Source: Wenzhouxiangellaceae bacterium
GTDB lineage: Bacteria > Pseudomonadota > Gammaproteobacteria > Xanthomonadales > Wenzhouxiangellaceae
Direction of reading: 5' to 3'
Assembly: GCA_028289455.1 (NCBI GenBank)
Contig: JANQPN010000025.1
Coordinates: 62,001 to 126,000 of the forward strand
Length of the DNA stretch: 64,000 nucleotides
A program made the translations under genes and the position numbers. This document shows positions 54,258 to 64,000 of the stretch, piece by piece. Every line of letters starts with the position of its first letter. Position 1 is the stretch's first letter. The notes beneath the pieces are model-generated. The model was given only the letters and a program-made list of their open reading frames with translations. It did not search any database and was not told the origin of the DNA.

Positions 54258-54656
54258 CTATCCCATCAAGCCCAGAATCAACCCGATCAGCGTGAACTGG
54301 ATGGTGTGATAACCACCATTAATCAGCCATAGCTTCAGGCTTTTCTGCTCAAACAGGTAGTTCACTCCAAACGATCCCGCCACCCAGAACAGACCGGCTG
54401 AAAATCCGTAAATCAAGCCGTTGTGCAACCCTGCTGCCGGCCCCAGGAAAAAGGCAAACACATAACTGGCCAGAAAGCACAGTACAAACGCCAGCCCATA
54501 GGTTTTGGCCGGGTTGGCATTCTTAACCTGTTCTTCAGTCACTCCGCTGTGCCGCATCCAGGCATTGCCGAACAACACCGGTGAATACCATAGACCACCC
54601 AACACAAATCCCGATAATGCGGCCAGAAATACCGCAAGATAATTGACTTCAGGCAT
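54258..54656 (-). CDS. DUF1761 family membrane protein
   Basis: 132 residues with four hydrophobic segments. The N-terminus NYLAVFLAALSGFVLGGLWYSPVLFGNAWMRHSG and the end INGGYHTIQFTLIGLILG are typical of DUF1761. Function unknown. Stands alone, convergent with sdpRI. Confidence 0.82.
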   Translation of the reverse strand: MPEVNYLAVFLAALSGFVLGGLWYSPVLFGNAWMRHSGVTEEQVKNANPAKTYGLAFVLCFLASYVFAFFLGPAAGLHNGLIYGFSAGLFWVAGSFGVNYLFEQKSLKLWLINGGYHTIQFTLIGLILGLMG

Positions 54657-54751
54657 TTATTTCTCCTCTATTTATATTGGTTTGCTTTGGTAATGCTAGC
54701 CGTAGCGCTGGACGGTGTATTGTAATTTTGTCCACATGGCAGGCTGGCAAG

Positions 54752-55606
54752 TTACAGATACATGGCACTGCCATCAGGTGAGCGCATCTGCCAGTATTGC
54801 CTGGGCGTGGCCCCGGTTATGCGGCGAAAATCCCGATACAGATGGGAATCATCGTAATAACCCAGCTGCTCTGCGGTATCCAGCCAGGCATCGTAGCTTT
54901 TGGCCGGGTGTTTCAATAGATAATCGAACCGGCACAGCCCGGCGTAACTTTTTGGCGCCAGACCGATATGTTCACGAAAATCCCGATGCAGCAGGCTACG
55001 GCTGATACCCAGCTCTCTGCTGAGTGACTGAATACCCAAGCGGCCATGGCTGTCTTCCAGACGGCTGGCGGCATGCTGCAGCCAGTCGGGAACCCGGCGG
55101 GACAGGTCCAGCTGCTGTCGCAACCAGTCTTCCAACACCTGAAAACGCTGGTCAGCAGTCTCTAGACTCAGCAGCTGGTCACTAAGGGAATCTATACGCT
55201 GACCCCAGATTGAAGACAGTAACGGTACTCTGCCGGTTACATCGGTTAACGGCAAACGCAACAGCCGCCAGGCACCCACCGGTTTTAAGCTGATCGAGAT
55301 CAGGTGTGATCCATTGGGTGTATGCACGGTAAGGAATCGTTGCTGCATCCCGGACAGCCAGCCACAATCATATGCTTTGTCACACTGCTTACCATCGACT
55401 GCCAGTACTTTATGAGGATTACCGAGGTTGAACATCAGCTCCACCGTGGTACGTGGCAGAATTTTTTCAGTAAAAGGCGGTAGCTCGCCATAACCTTCCC
55501 ACAGACTGGCTACGCACTCGGCCAGATCCGGCGCCGGCATGGCTTCAGTGTGAACCCACTGACCCATACCGGTTTCCATGATTTGGGTATGGGTGGTTAA
55601 CGGCAT
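54752..55606 (-). CDS. AraC-family regulator with DUF6597-like N-terminal domain
   Basis: 284 residues; an ATG at 55579 is an alternative start. N-terminal domain about 1-150 resembles DUF6597 (LWEGYGELPPFTEKILPRTTVELMFNLG; HTPNGSHLISISLKPVGAWRLL). The C-terminal AraC helix-turn-helix is at about 190-280 (GIQSLSRELGISRSLLHRDFREHIGLAPKSYAGLCRF; YDDSHLYRDFRRITGATPRQY). Follows yggX in the same direction with 12 bases between. Target genes not evident. Confidence 0.85.
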   Translation of the reverse strand: MPLTTHTQIMETGMGQWVHTEAMPAPDLAECVASLWEGYGELPPFTEKILPRTTVELMFNLGNPHKVLAVDGKQCDKAYDCGWLSGMQQRFLTVHTPNGSHLISISLKPVGAWRLLRLPLTDVTGRVPLLSSIWGQRIDSLSDQLLSLETADQRFQVLEDWLRQQLDLSRRVPDWLQHAASRLEDSHGRLGIQSLSRELGISRSLLHRDFREHIGLAPKSYAGLCRFDYLLKHPAKSYDAWLDTAEQLGYYDDSHLYRDFRRITGATPRQYWQMRSPDGSAMYL

Positions 55607-55618
55607 AACGTCAGTGCG

Positions 55619-55891
55619 CTACTCGTCCGGCGGACGATAGCCTTCCGGCAATGCTGAACCTTCACCGAAAAAGAACTTTTCCATCTCCTGTTCCAGAAAA
55701 GCCCGGTGTTTGGGATCGATGGGGGTCAGGCGGTGTTCATTGATCAGCATGGTCTGATGGCCCAGCCAGCGCATCCAGCCGGGTTTGGATACATTTTCAA
55801 GAATCCGCTGGCCCAGCTCACCGGGATACGGCGCTCTTGCCAGTGCTTCGCCCGGCTCATTCATCACCACACAATTAACCGTGTTGCTCAT
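55619..55891 (-). CDS. yggX: Probable Fe(II)-trafficking/oxidative damage protein YggX
   Basis: 90 residues, the normal length. Signature VNCVVMNEPGEALARAPYPGELG with the conserved N-terminal Cys, then PGWMRWLGHQTMLINEHRL and a C-terminal FFFGEGSALPEGYRPP. YggX protects Fe-S clusters from oxidative damage and is linked to iron trafficking. It overlaps the end of mutY by 17 bases, the conserved mutY-yggX order; MutY itself carries a 4Fe-4S cluster. Confidence 0.95.
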   Translation of the reverse strand: MSNTVNCVVMNEPGEALARAPYPGELGQRILENVSKPGWMRWLGHQTMLINEHRLTPIDPKHRAFLEQEMEKFFFGEGSALPEGYRPPDE

Positions 55892-56891
55892 CTAATCTCT
55901 CTATTAATCGGCGCATCGGCTGAGGTAATCCCAATGCCAGTGCCTGATTGATTGTAAACCATTGCTGCTGTTGTGTATCGCCGACACCAGGCTGACCAGT
56001 GTCATGCATCAGCCACGCCGTGATCAGCATAGACCGGTGGGTCAATTCATGGCGAACAGCCGGCCACGCTTCAGCATTGGCCGGATCATCCGGCCGGCCT
56101 TCCGGCAAACACCACAAACCGCCCCAGATTCCGGCAGGCGGGCGACGCTGCAGCAACAACCGGTTTTCTGTGTCGCGTATTATCAGCACATCCAGCGGCT
56201 GTTCCGGTCTGTTCAGCTTGGGCTTTTTACCGGGCAGCTCACCCAGCTGATCATTGTGCAGTGCGAAACAATCGGCACTGACCGGGCATTGGCCGCATTT
56301 CGGTCTGGTGCGGGTACATAACATGGCACCCAGATCCATGCTCGCCTGAGTGTAGTTGGCGCCATCACTGTCCGGCAGGCGCTGTTCCGCCAGCTCCCAT
56401 AGTTGCCTGGCGACTTTACTCTGACCGGGCCAGCCATAAATGCCGGCATGCCGGGTCAATACCCTTTTTACATTGCCATCCAGGATAGGCAGAATTGCAT
56501 CGGCACTCTGGCTGATAATGGCATTGGCAGTGGAGCGTCCGATGCCCGGCAGGGCTTCCAGCTGCTCAGGGTTATCCGGAAGCTGTCCGTTGTACTGCTC
56601 GACACAGATATTGGCGGCCTTGTGCAGATTCCGTGCACGGCTGTAATAACCCAGACCGGACCAGTGCGCCAGAACCTCGTCAGGATGTGCCCGGGCCAGC
56701 ACCGGCAGCTCGGGGAAACTGCGCATGAACTTGTGAAAATAGGGAATAACGGTGGTGACCTGGGTCTGCTGCAGCATCACTTCGGCCACCCAGAAACCAT
56801 AGGCAGTGCCCACCAGTTGCCAGGGCAGCTGCTGACGACCGTGCTGCTCCCACCAAACCAGCAGCCGGCGGGCAAATGAAGTGTTACTCAA
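55875..56891 (-). CDS. mutY: A/G-specific adenine DNA glycosylase MutY
   Basis: 338 residues if started at the TTG at 56889-56891, which overlaps the ftsY stop. With this start key residues fall exactly at E. coli numbers: Glu37 in EVMLQQTQV, Asp138 in ILDGNVKRVL, and cluster Cys192/199/202/208 (CTRTRPKCGQCPVSADC). The longer frame up to 57002 lies inside ftsY and gives unrelated residues. The helix-hairpin-helix is LPGIGRSTANAI. A C-terminal NUDIX-like domain (about 225-335) recognises 8-oxoG. It removes adenine mispaired with 8-oxoguanine. Coupled downstream to yggX. Confidence 0.93.
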   Translation of the reverse strand: MSNTSFARRLLVWWEQHGRQQLPWQLVGTAYGFWVAEVMLQQTQVTTVIPYFHKFMRSFPELPVLARAHPDEVLAHWSGLGYYSRARNLHKAANICVEQYNGQLPDNPEQLEALPGIGRSTANAIISQSADAILPILDGNVKRVLTRHAGIYGWPGQSKVARQLWELAEQRLPDSDGANYTQASMDLGAMLCTRTRPKCGQCPVSADCFALHNDQLGELPGKKPKLNRPEQPLDVLIIRDTENRLLLQRRPPAGIWGGLWCLPEGRPDDPANAEAWPAVRHELTHRSMLITAWLMHDTGQPGVGDTQQQQWFTINQALALGLPQPMRRLIERLDEQHG

Positions 56892-57843
56892 GCGGCAGGA
56901 TGGCGTCGATAAAGCTGGCAGCATCAAACGGCCGCAGATCTTCAGCACGTTCTCCGACACCGATAAATCGGATCGGCACCTCCAGCTCATTGGCGATGGC
57001 AAATATCACCCCTCCTCGGGCTGTCCCATCCAGCTTGGTAACCGTGATGCCGCTAAGCTGAACAGCCTGATTGAATTCGCGTGCCTGATGCAGCGCATTC
57101 TGTCCGGTTGAAGCATCCACCACCAGCATGACTTCATGCGGCGCACTTTCATCCTGGCGCTTGATGACCCGCACCACCTTTTCCAGTTCCGCCATCAGGT
57201 TGCTCTGTGTATGCAGCCGGCCGGCTGTATCGGCAATCAGGATATCTGTATTTCTGGCTTTGGCTGACTGCAACGCATCAAACACCACTGCTGCAGGATC
57301 AGCACCGGCCTGCTGTGCCACTACCGGTACCTGGTTACGCTCTCCCCACACCTGCAGTTGTTCAGAAGCCGCTGCGCGGAATGTATCGCCGGCAGCCAGC
57401 ATCACCGACAACCCCTCTTCCTTGAAGCGCTGAGTCAGCTTGCCGATGGTAGTGGTTTTACCCACACCATTAACACCAACCATCAGCAATACGTAAGGCT
57501 GGTGGCTGTTATTAATACTCAAATACTGCTCGCAGGGTTCCAGCATATCGAACAGTTCCGCCTGAATGGCGGGCAGAACTTGTTGCGGACTGCTGATTAC
57601 TCCGCTTTTATGCGCCTGACGCACAGCATCCAGAATACGGGTGGTGGTGGTCACGCCCAGATCCGCGCCCAGCAATACCGCTTCCAGATCTTCCAGCAGA
57701 TTTTCATCGATACTGCCGGCCTGTGCCACCAGCTCGCGGATTTCATCACTTAGTGCGCTACGCGAACGGGCCAGCCGGTCACGCCAGTCAGTATTGTTGA
57801 CCGGGCGGTTGTCAGATGATTTTTTTCGGAACAGATTCAGCAT
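56884..57843 (-). CDS. ftsY: Signal recognition particle receptor FtsY
   Basis: 319 residues: NG domain with only a short N-terminal lead (MLNLFRKKSSDNRPV), lacking the long acidic A domain of E. coli. GTPase motifs: GVNGVGKTTTIGKL (about 118-131), DTFRAAASEQL, DTAGRLHT and TKLDGTARGG, ending GERAEDLRPFDAASFIDAILPLE. Docks ribosome-SRP complexes at the inner membrane for co-translational insertion. Divergent from rsmD, the standard gammaproteobacterial arrangement; the mutY start overlaps its stop. Confidence 0.96.
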   Translation of the reverse strand: MLNLFRKKSSDNRPVNNTDWRDRLARSRSALSDEIRELVAQAGSIDENLLEDLEAVLLGADLGVTTTTRILDAVRQAHKSGVISSPQQVLPAIQAELFDMLEPCEQYLSINNSHQPYVLLMVGVNGVGKTTTIGKLTQRFKEEGLSVMLAAGDTFRAAASEQLQVWGERNQVPVVAQQAGADPAAVVFDALQSAKARNTDILIADTAGRLHTQSNLMAELEKVVRVIKRQDESAPHEVMLVVDASTGQNALHQAREFNQAVQLSGITVTKLDGTARGGVIFAIANELEVPIRFIGVGERAEDLRPFDAASFIDAILPLE

Positions 57844-57919
57844 ATTGTTTATATCTTAATCTTTATAACCTGGCCTTCTACAATAACGTCCAGGCCTGTG
57901 CATGATATAACGTCTGACT

Positions 57920-58513
57920 ATGAGGAAAACCAGAGCCAAAGCCAAAAAAGCAGCCGGTATAAGAATTATCGGTGGCCGCTGGCGCGGCCGGCGCCTGCCG
58001 GTGGCCGATGTCCCGGGTCTGCGCCCCACTGGTGACCGGCTGCGCGAAACCCTGTTCAACTGGCTGCAGCCCTCAATTCATAACGCTCACTGCCTGGATT
58101 TGTTTGCCGGAACCGGCGCACTGGGATTTGAAGCAGTATCACGGGGCGCCGGACCCACTGTGCTGGTAGAGCAGAATGCTGCCGCCATCCGGGGTCTGGA
58201 GCGGTCACAGACAATGCTGGCAGCCGATTCGGTGGAAATCTGCCGGGCAGATGCGGTGCAGTTATGCAGCCGTCCTCCGGCATTCAGCTGTGCACCGTTT
58301 AACCTGGTATTCATTGACCCTCCCTGGTCTGAATCCAGCCAGCAGCAAATCATGCAGTCCCTGGTGGAAAATGCCTGGCTTGCGGAAGATGCGCTGATCT
58401 ACATTGAAATGCCGGTCAGGCAGGAATTTTCTCCTTCTCTACAACTACATGAAATCAAAAGAAAAACTGCCGGCGAAGCCATGACTTTATTATTTTGTTA
58501 CAAAAAAATTTAA
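57920..58513 (+). CDS. rsmD: 16S rRNA (guanine966-N2)-methyltransferase RsmD
   Basis: 197 residues. RIIGGRWRGRRLPV and RPTGDRLRETLFNWL at the N-terminus are RsmD signatures. SAM motif I is DLFAGTGALGFEAVSRGA (about 60), and the catalytic motif is FIDPPW (about 133). Methylates N2 of G966 in 16S rRNA within assembled 30S subunits. The basic N-terminal stretch (RKTRAKAKKAAG) is somewhat extended. An AT palindrome spans its stop, and a strong terminator lies 90 bp downstream. Confidence 0.95.
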   Translation: MRKTRAKAKKAAGIRIIGGRWRGRRLPVADVPGLRPTGDRLRETLFNWLQPSIHNAHCLDLFAGTGALGFEAVSRGAGPTVLVEQNAAAIRGLERSQTMLAADSVEICRADAVQLCSRPPAFSCAPFNLVFIDPPWSESSQQQIMQSLVENAWLAEDALIYIEMPVRQEFSPSLQLHEIKRKTAGEAMTLLFCYKKI

Positions 58514-58534
58514 ATTTTTTGTAAGCATTTAATC

Positions 58535-58626
58535 GGTGTCGGGGTCCTCTATTTCGAACCGTCGCCAGATGGTTCAACCTCTGACTCTAACCCCCTTTTT
58601 GGCGGCAAACATGCCGCCTTTTTTTT
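58535..58626 (+). ncRNA. Possible small structured RNA ending in a terminator
   Basis: Between rsmD and its terminator, GGGGT (58541-58545) can pair with ACCCC (58590-58594) around an inner hairpin GAACC/GGTTC (58556-58575). The GGCGGC/GCCGCC terminator follows. It could be a small RNA or simply the rsmD 3' UTR. Confidence 0.25.
58601..58626 (+). terminator. Rho-independent terminator after rsmD
   Basis: GGCGGC, 6-nt loop AAACAT, GCCGCC, then eight T residues. Classic intrinsic terminator. Confidence 0.92.
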
Positions 58627-58646
58627 GCCCGCAGGAAACCGGCTGA

Positions 58647-61148
<2,502 letters not shown>

Positions 61149-61171
61149 CCGAACTTCCTATCAACCATGAC

Positions 61172-61471
61172 ATGAACCTGCTGGTCTTCGGCATCGGTAT
61201 CCTGATCTGCCTGCTGGTAGGCATAGTCTTGTCATACTTGACTGATTTGAACTGGTTGTCGGCCGCCCTGCTGGTGTACGCAGCGCTGCATTTTCATGCT
61301 GCTGCGCTGAGCTACACCGAGAACCAGGCAAACGCTGAGCAATCAGCAAACCCTGAAAGGCCTAAAAACTTACTCAAACGTCACGCCGGAATCCTGTTTT
61401 GGTTACGGACTTTATTGATAACCTTTCTACTGGCAGGTGCCGGCGCTTATCTGCAAATCCACAATGGATAA
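61172..61471 (+). CDS. Small membrane protein of unknown function
   Basis: 99 residues. Two N-terminal hydrophobic segments (NLLVFGIGILICLLVGIVLSYL; WLSAALLVYAALHFHAAAL), a polar middle rich in Asn/Glu, and a third segment near the end (TLLITFLLAGAGAYL). Family not recognised. Follows ggt by 23 bases in the same direction, so probably the last gene of that transcript. Confidence 0.55.
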   Translation: MNLLVFGIGILICLLVGIVLSYLTDLNWLSAALLVYAALHFHAAALSYTENQANAEQSANPERPKNLLKRHAGILFWLRTLLITFLLAGAGAYLQIHNG

Positions 61472-61559
61472 CCGCTTGAAACAAACCCTATGACTTCTGG
61501 GTGACGCACACACCCGCCTATTTGTTAAAATCAAAACTCTTCAAAGCCAGGATATAACT

Positions 61560-62144
61560 ATGGGTTGGATACTTTTGGGTTTAATCGTGGTGGCAGTGGT
61601 TTATGCCATTTCCATCTATAACCGTCTGGTCGCCGCGCGTAATCAACACGAAAATGCCTTTGCGCAAATTGATGTGCAGCTGACCCGCCGCTATGACCTG
61701 ATTCCCAATCTGGTGGAAACCGCCAAGGGTTACATGAAACATGAAAAGGAAACCCTGGAAGCGGTCATTCAAGCGCGTAATGCTGCCGTCAGTGGCCTGC
61801 AGCAGGCCAAACAGAACCCTGGCGACCCGGCTGCCATGCAGCAGCTGTCGCAGGCTGAGCAGGGCGTATCGGGTGCATTAGGGCGATTGTTCGCACTGTC
61901 AGAATCCTATCCGGACCTGAAAGCCAATGAAAACATGATGCAATTGTCGGAAGAGCTGACCACCACCGAAAACAAGGTGGCGTTTGCCCGTCAGGCATTC
62001 AATGATGCCATCATGGTTTACAACACCATGCGTGAAAGCTTCCCGGCCAATTTCTTCGCCGGCTGGTTCAATTTCAAAAGAGCAGAACTGCTGGAAATCG
62101 AATCAGAGGAAAAACGCGAAGCGCCGCAGGTATCTTTTACATAA
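61560..62144 (+). CDS. LemA family protein
   Basis: 194 residues, N-terminal membrane anchor (GWILLGLIVVAVVYAISIYN) then a helical LemA domain: LVAARNQHENAFAQIDVQLTRRYDLIPNLVETAKGYMKHEKETLEAV, ending NTMRESFPANFFAGWFNF. LemA proteins are membrane-bound with the C-terminus outside the cytoplasm; exact role unknown. Often paired with HtpX-like proteases, as here two genes downstream. Followed by a strong terminator hairpin. Confidence 0.93.
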   Translation: MGWILLGLIVVAVVYAISIYNRLVAARNQHENAFAQIDVQLTRRYDLIPNLVETAKGYMKHEKETLEAVIQARNAAVSGLQQAKQNPGDPAAMQQLSQAEQGVSGALGRLFALSESYPDLKANENMMQLSEELTTTENKVAFARQAFNDAIMVYNTMRESFPANFFAGWFNFKRAELLEIESEEKREAPQVSFT

Positions 62145-62154
62145 ACTGCATATC

Positions 62155-62182
62155 CAGCGGCGGGAACACCCGCCGCTGTTTT
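62155..62182 (+). terminator. Terminator hairpin after lemA
   Basis: Perfect 10-bp stem (CAGCGGCGGG/CCCGCCGCTG), 4-nt loop, then TTTT. The next gene starts 15 bases later, so some read-through or attenuation into it is possible. Confidence 0.8.
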
Positions 62183-62197
62183 GGGTACTTAATGTAG

Positions 62198-62737
62198 ATG
62201 ATGTACAAACTGTTTATCGCTGTACTGCTCTTTTCGCTGGCGTCGATATCTGTCGCCAACGATTGTGACCAGCTTTATCAACAGCACCTGCAAACCGATA
62301 TGTCCCTTGACTATCAGGGCTTTGATCAGACGCCCGGCAAGGGCTTCCGGGCTCTGGCCGAGATGAACTGTACCAAACAGGCTGCCGACCTGATCCAGGC
62401 CTATATACGTACAACCGGCGCTGAGGAATCCTCTCTGCGCTGGCACATCGCCCAGCTGAGAGCTTCACACGGTGATTATGAAAGCGCCATCGATTACGCC
62501 AACATGGTATTGCTGAAGAAAGAGGATTTCTCGGTTCGGGCATTGCGCTGGAACGATTATGTGCTGGCCACTATCGGCTTTCTGGAGCGTGACAAGGTAA
62601 AACTGGTACATCATCGCGACCGGGTGGCAGCGGCCAGGGATCAACATCGCGGCAACGCGCAAAACCTGAAGCTGCTGGACAGCCTGATTACTTATTTTGA
62701 TTACAACTATAAATATGCCACCAGCCGTATCGAGTGA
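62198..62737 (+). CDS. Secreted protein with TPR-like helices
   Basis: 179 residues. Signal peptide (MMYKLFIAVLLFSLASISVAND). The mature chain has two Cys near the N-terminus (CDQLYQ, MNCTKQ) and helical repeat character (RWHIAQLRASHGDYESAIDYANMVLLKK). Family not recognised. It lies between lemA and the M48 protease gene and may share their envelope role. Confidence 0.6.
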   Translation: MMYKLFIAVLLFSLASISVANDCDQLYQQHLQTDMSLDYQGFDQTPGKGFRALAEMNCTKQAADLIQAYIRTTGAEESSLRWHIAQLRASHGDYESAIDYANMVLLKKEDFSVRALRWNDYVLATIGFLERDKVKLVHHRDRVAAARDQHRGNAQNLKLLDSLITYFDYNYKYATSRIE

Positions 62738-62791
62738 CATTTTGCACCGGTAAACTGGCGATAAGCATATGACCAACCGGAGACCGGCAGC

Positions 62792-64000
62792 ATGAATTTT
62801 TTTCAGCAGCAGGCCAAGGCACGCTCACTCAGCAAACGCCTGATATTTCTGTTTATCCTGGCGGTGCTCGCCGTGGTTATATCCATGATGTTGCTGATGC
62901 TGGTATTGCTGGGTCATCCACAACCGGAAAATATCGGAGCCTATGGATTTGTTCCGTCACTGATTTCACCGGCCAATCTGGCCGACCAGAGCGCCCTGCT
63001 TACCTGGACCGGTCTGGGTACTGCAGGAATTCTGGGCTTTTCCAGCCTGTTCCGGGTTGCCGGTTTACGCGGCGGCGGGGGTAAAGTCGCCCAGGAGCTG
63101 GGAGGCCAGCGGGTGGATCCCGATACCCGGGACCCATTGCAGCGGCGGCTGGTGAATGTAGTAGAGGAAATAGCCCTGGCATCCGGCGTACCGGTTCCGG
63201 AGATTTATGTGCTCGATCACGAATCGGGAATCAATGCATTTGCGGCCGGCTACAGCCCTTCCGATGCCGCGGTTGCGGTGACGCGAGGTACGCTGGAAAC
63301 ACTTAACCGGTCTGAGCTGCAGGGCGTTATTGCACACGAATTCAGCCATGTTCTAAATGGCGATATGCGTTTGAACATCAGACTGATGGGCGTTCTGTTC
63401 GGCATTCTGGTACTGGCCATTCTCGGCCGCAAGCTGCTGCATAATGCTCATCTGTTCGGCGGCGGCAGAAACCGTAAAGGCAACGCCGGTATGATCCTGG
63501 CCATTGCCATCGGCTTGGTCGTTGTGGGTTATGTGGGTCTGTTCTTCGGCCGCTGGATAAAAGCGGCGGTTGCCCGGCAGCGTGAATATCTGGCCGATGC
63601 CTCAGCAGTACAATTCACCCGTGATCCAAACGGTATTGCCGGCGCCCTGAAAAAAATCGGCGCCAGCCAGCATGGTGCGCTGATGGAAGCGGAAGTGGAA
63701 GAAGTCAGCCATATGCTGTTCGGACCGGGTAGAGCAGCCAACTTTTTTGCCACACACCCTCCCCTGTTTGAACGGATTAAAGCTATTGATCCGAGCTTCC
63801 AGCCTGAGGAAATCAAAACCATCGCCGAACGTATGGCCCGTGAAAAACAACGCAGCCTGGAAGAAGCCAAGCGCGAAGAACAGGAACGGGCGCAGAAAGA
63901 AAAAGGCTTTGGCGGGCTCGATCTGACTGCCGACAGCATTATCGATAATATCGGCCATCCCAACTGGCAGGCAATTCTTGCAGCCGCAGCACTGGCGGAA
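62792..64000 (+). CDS. HtpX-like M48 zinc metalloprotease (cut by window end)
   Basis: First 403 residues of an open frame that continues past the window. ATG with GGAG nine bases upstream. Two N-terminal membrane segments (LIFLFILAVLAVVISMMLLMLVLLG; LTWTGLGTAGILGFSSLF), then an M48 domain with zinc site HEFSHVLNGD (about 182) and a distal Glu in REYLADASAVQF. Two more membrane segments lie between these. A C-terminal soluble extension beyond the usual HtpX length (Glu/Arg-rich coiled coil EEAKREEQERAQKEKG) begins near 350. Works in membrane-protein quality control in known homologues; paired with LemA. Confidence 0.92.
   Translation, partial: MNFFQQQAKARSLSKRLIFLFILAVLAVVISMMLLMLVLLGHPQPENIGAYGFVPSLISPANLADQSALLTWTGLGTAGILGFSSLFRVAGLRGGGGKVAQELGGQRVDPDTRDPLQRRLVNVVEEIALASGVPVPEIYVLDHESGINAFAAGYSPSDAAVAVTRGTLETLNRSELQGVIAHEFSHVLNGDMRLNIRLMGVLFGILVLAILGRKLLHNAHLFGGGRNRKGNAGMILAIAIGLVVVGYVGLFFGRWIKAAVARQREYLADASAVQFTRDPNGIAGALKKIGASQHGALMEAEVEEVSHMLFGPGRAANFFATHPPLFERIKAIDPSFQPEEIKTIAERMAREKQRSLEEAKREEQERAQKEKGFGGLDLTADSIIDNIGHPNWQAILAAAALAE

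Overview
The window looks like a chromosomal segment of a marine or aquatic gammaproteobacterium, probably near Marinicella or the Xanthomonadales. This rests on gene content, not on a marker-gene comparison. The housekeeping block on the right has classic gammaproteobacterial order: yggX-mutY, ftsY divergent from rsmD, then coaD-yfhL. The accessory genes are rich in secreted repeat proteins with IPTL-CTERM (exosortase H type) tails, Ser/Thr kinases with TPR tails, LytS/LytTR pairs, and CadC-like regulators with beta-propellers.

Layout. 1-2.8 kb: a FimT/GspH pseudopilin, a short IPTL-CTERM protein and gene-poor DNA holding three copies of an undescribed motif. 2.8-8.9 kb: an ECF-like sigma factor followed by two tandem Ser/Thr kinase-TPR genes. 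9.3-12.8 kb: acyltransferase, LytS-type kinase and LytTR regulator as one operon, then an Lrp regulator. 12.9-21.8 kb: a secreted protein, a large FG-GAP/IPTL-CTERM protein with seven exact 240-bp repeats, a VOC protein, a second LytS/LytTR pair, a secreted beta-propeller and an AraC/GyrI regulator. 22-28.8 kb: a five-gene copper-enzyme operon (multicopper oxidase, Cys-less SCO-like protein, unknown secreted protein, SCO1, cytochrome c fused to a binding-protein-like domain). 29.2-37.8 kb: a TetR-controlled hydrolase, a small membrane protein, and a secreted-hydrolase operon divergent from a CadC-like propeller regulator. 38-53 kb: an island-like region at the 3' end of tRNA-Phe, marked by three tRNA 3'-end remnants. 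It carries a coiled-coil/Calx-beta-BACON pair, a hydrolase, a porin with tandem Pho boxes, an M19 dipeptidase, DUF6702-HupE and a TPS-domain/IPTL-CTERM protein. 53-64 kb: sdpR-sdpI and the housekeeping block, ending in lemA and a truncated htpX-like M48 protease.

Most notable non-coding signals. First, a bipartite 28-nt motif (GACGGTGTT-N12-GCGTTT) occurs four times; two copies lie about 50 nt upstream of IPTL-CTERM genes, where the 3' half could pair with a GGACGC next to the start codon. Second, a dispersed palindromic repeat of about 40 bp occurs six times. Third, a series of increasingly degraded tRNA-Phe 3' ends lies downstream of the intact gene. Fourth, a direct repeat of about 210 bp flanks the phosphate-porin segment. 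Fifth, likely operators are visible at tetR and sdpR. No CRISPR array, transposase, integrase or rRNA gene was seen.
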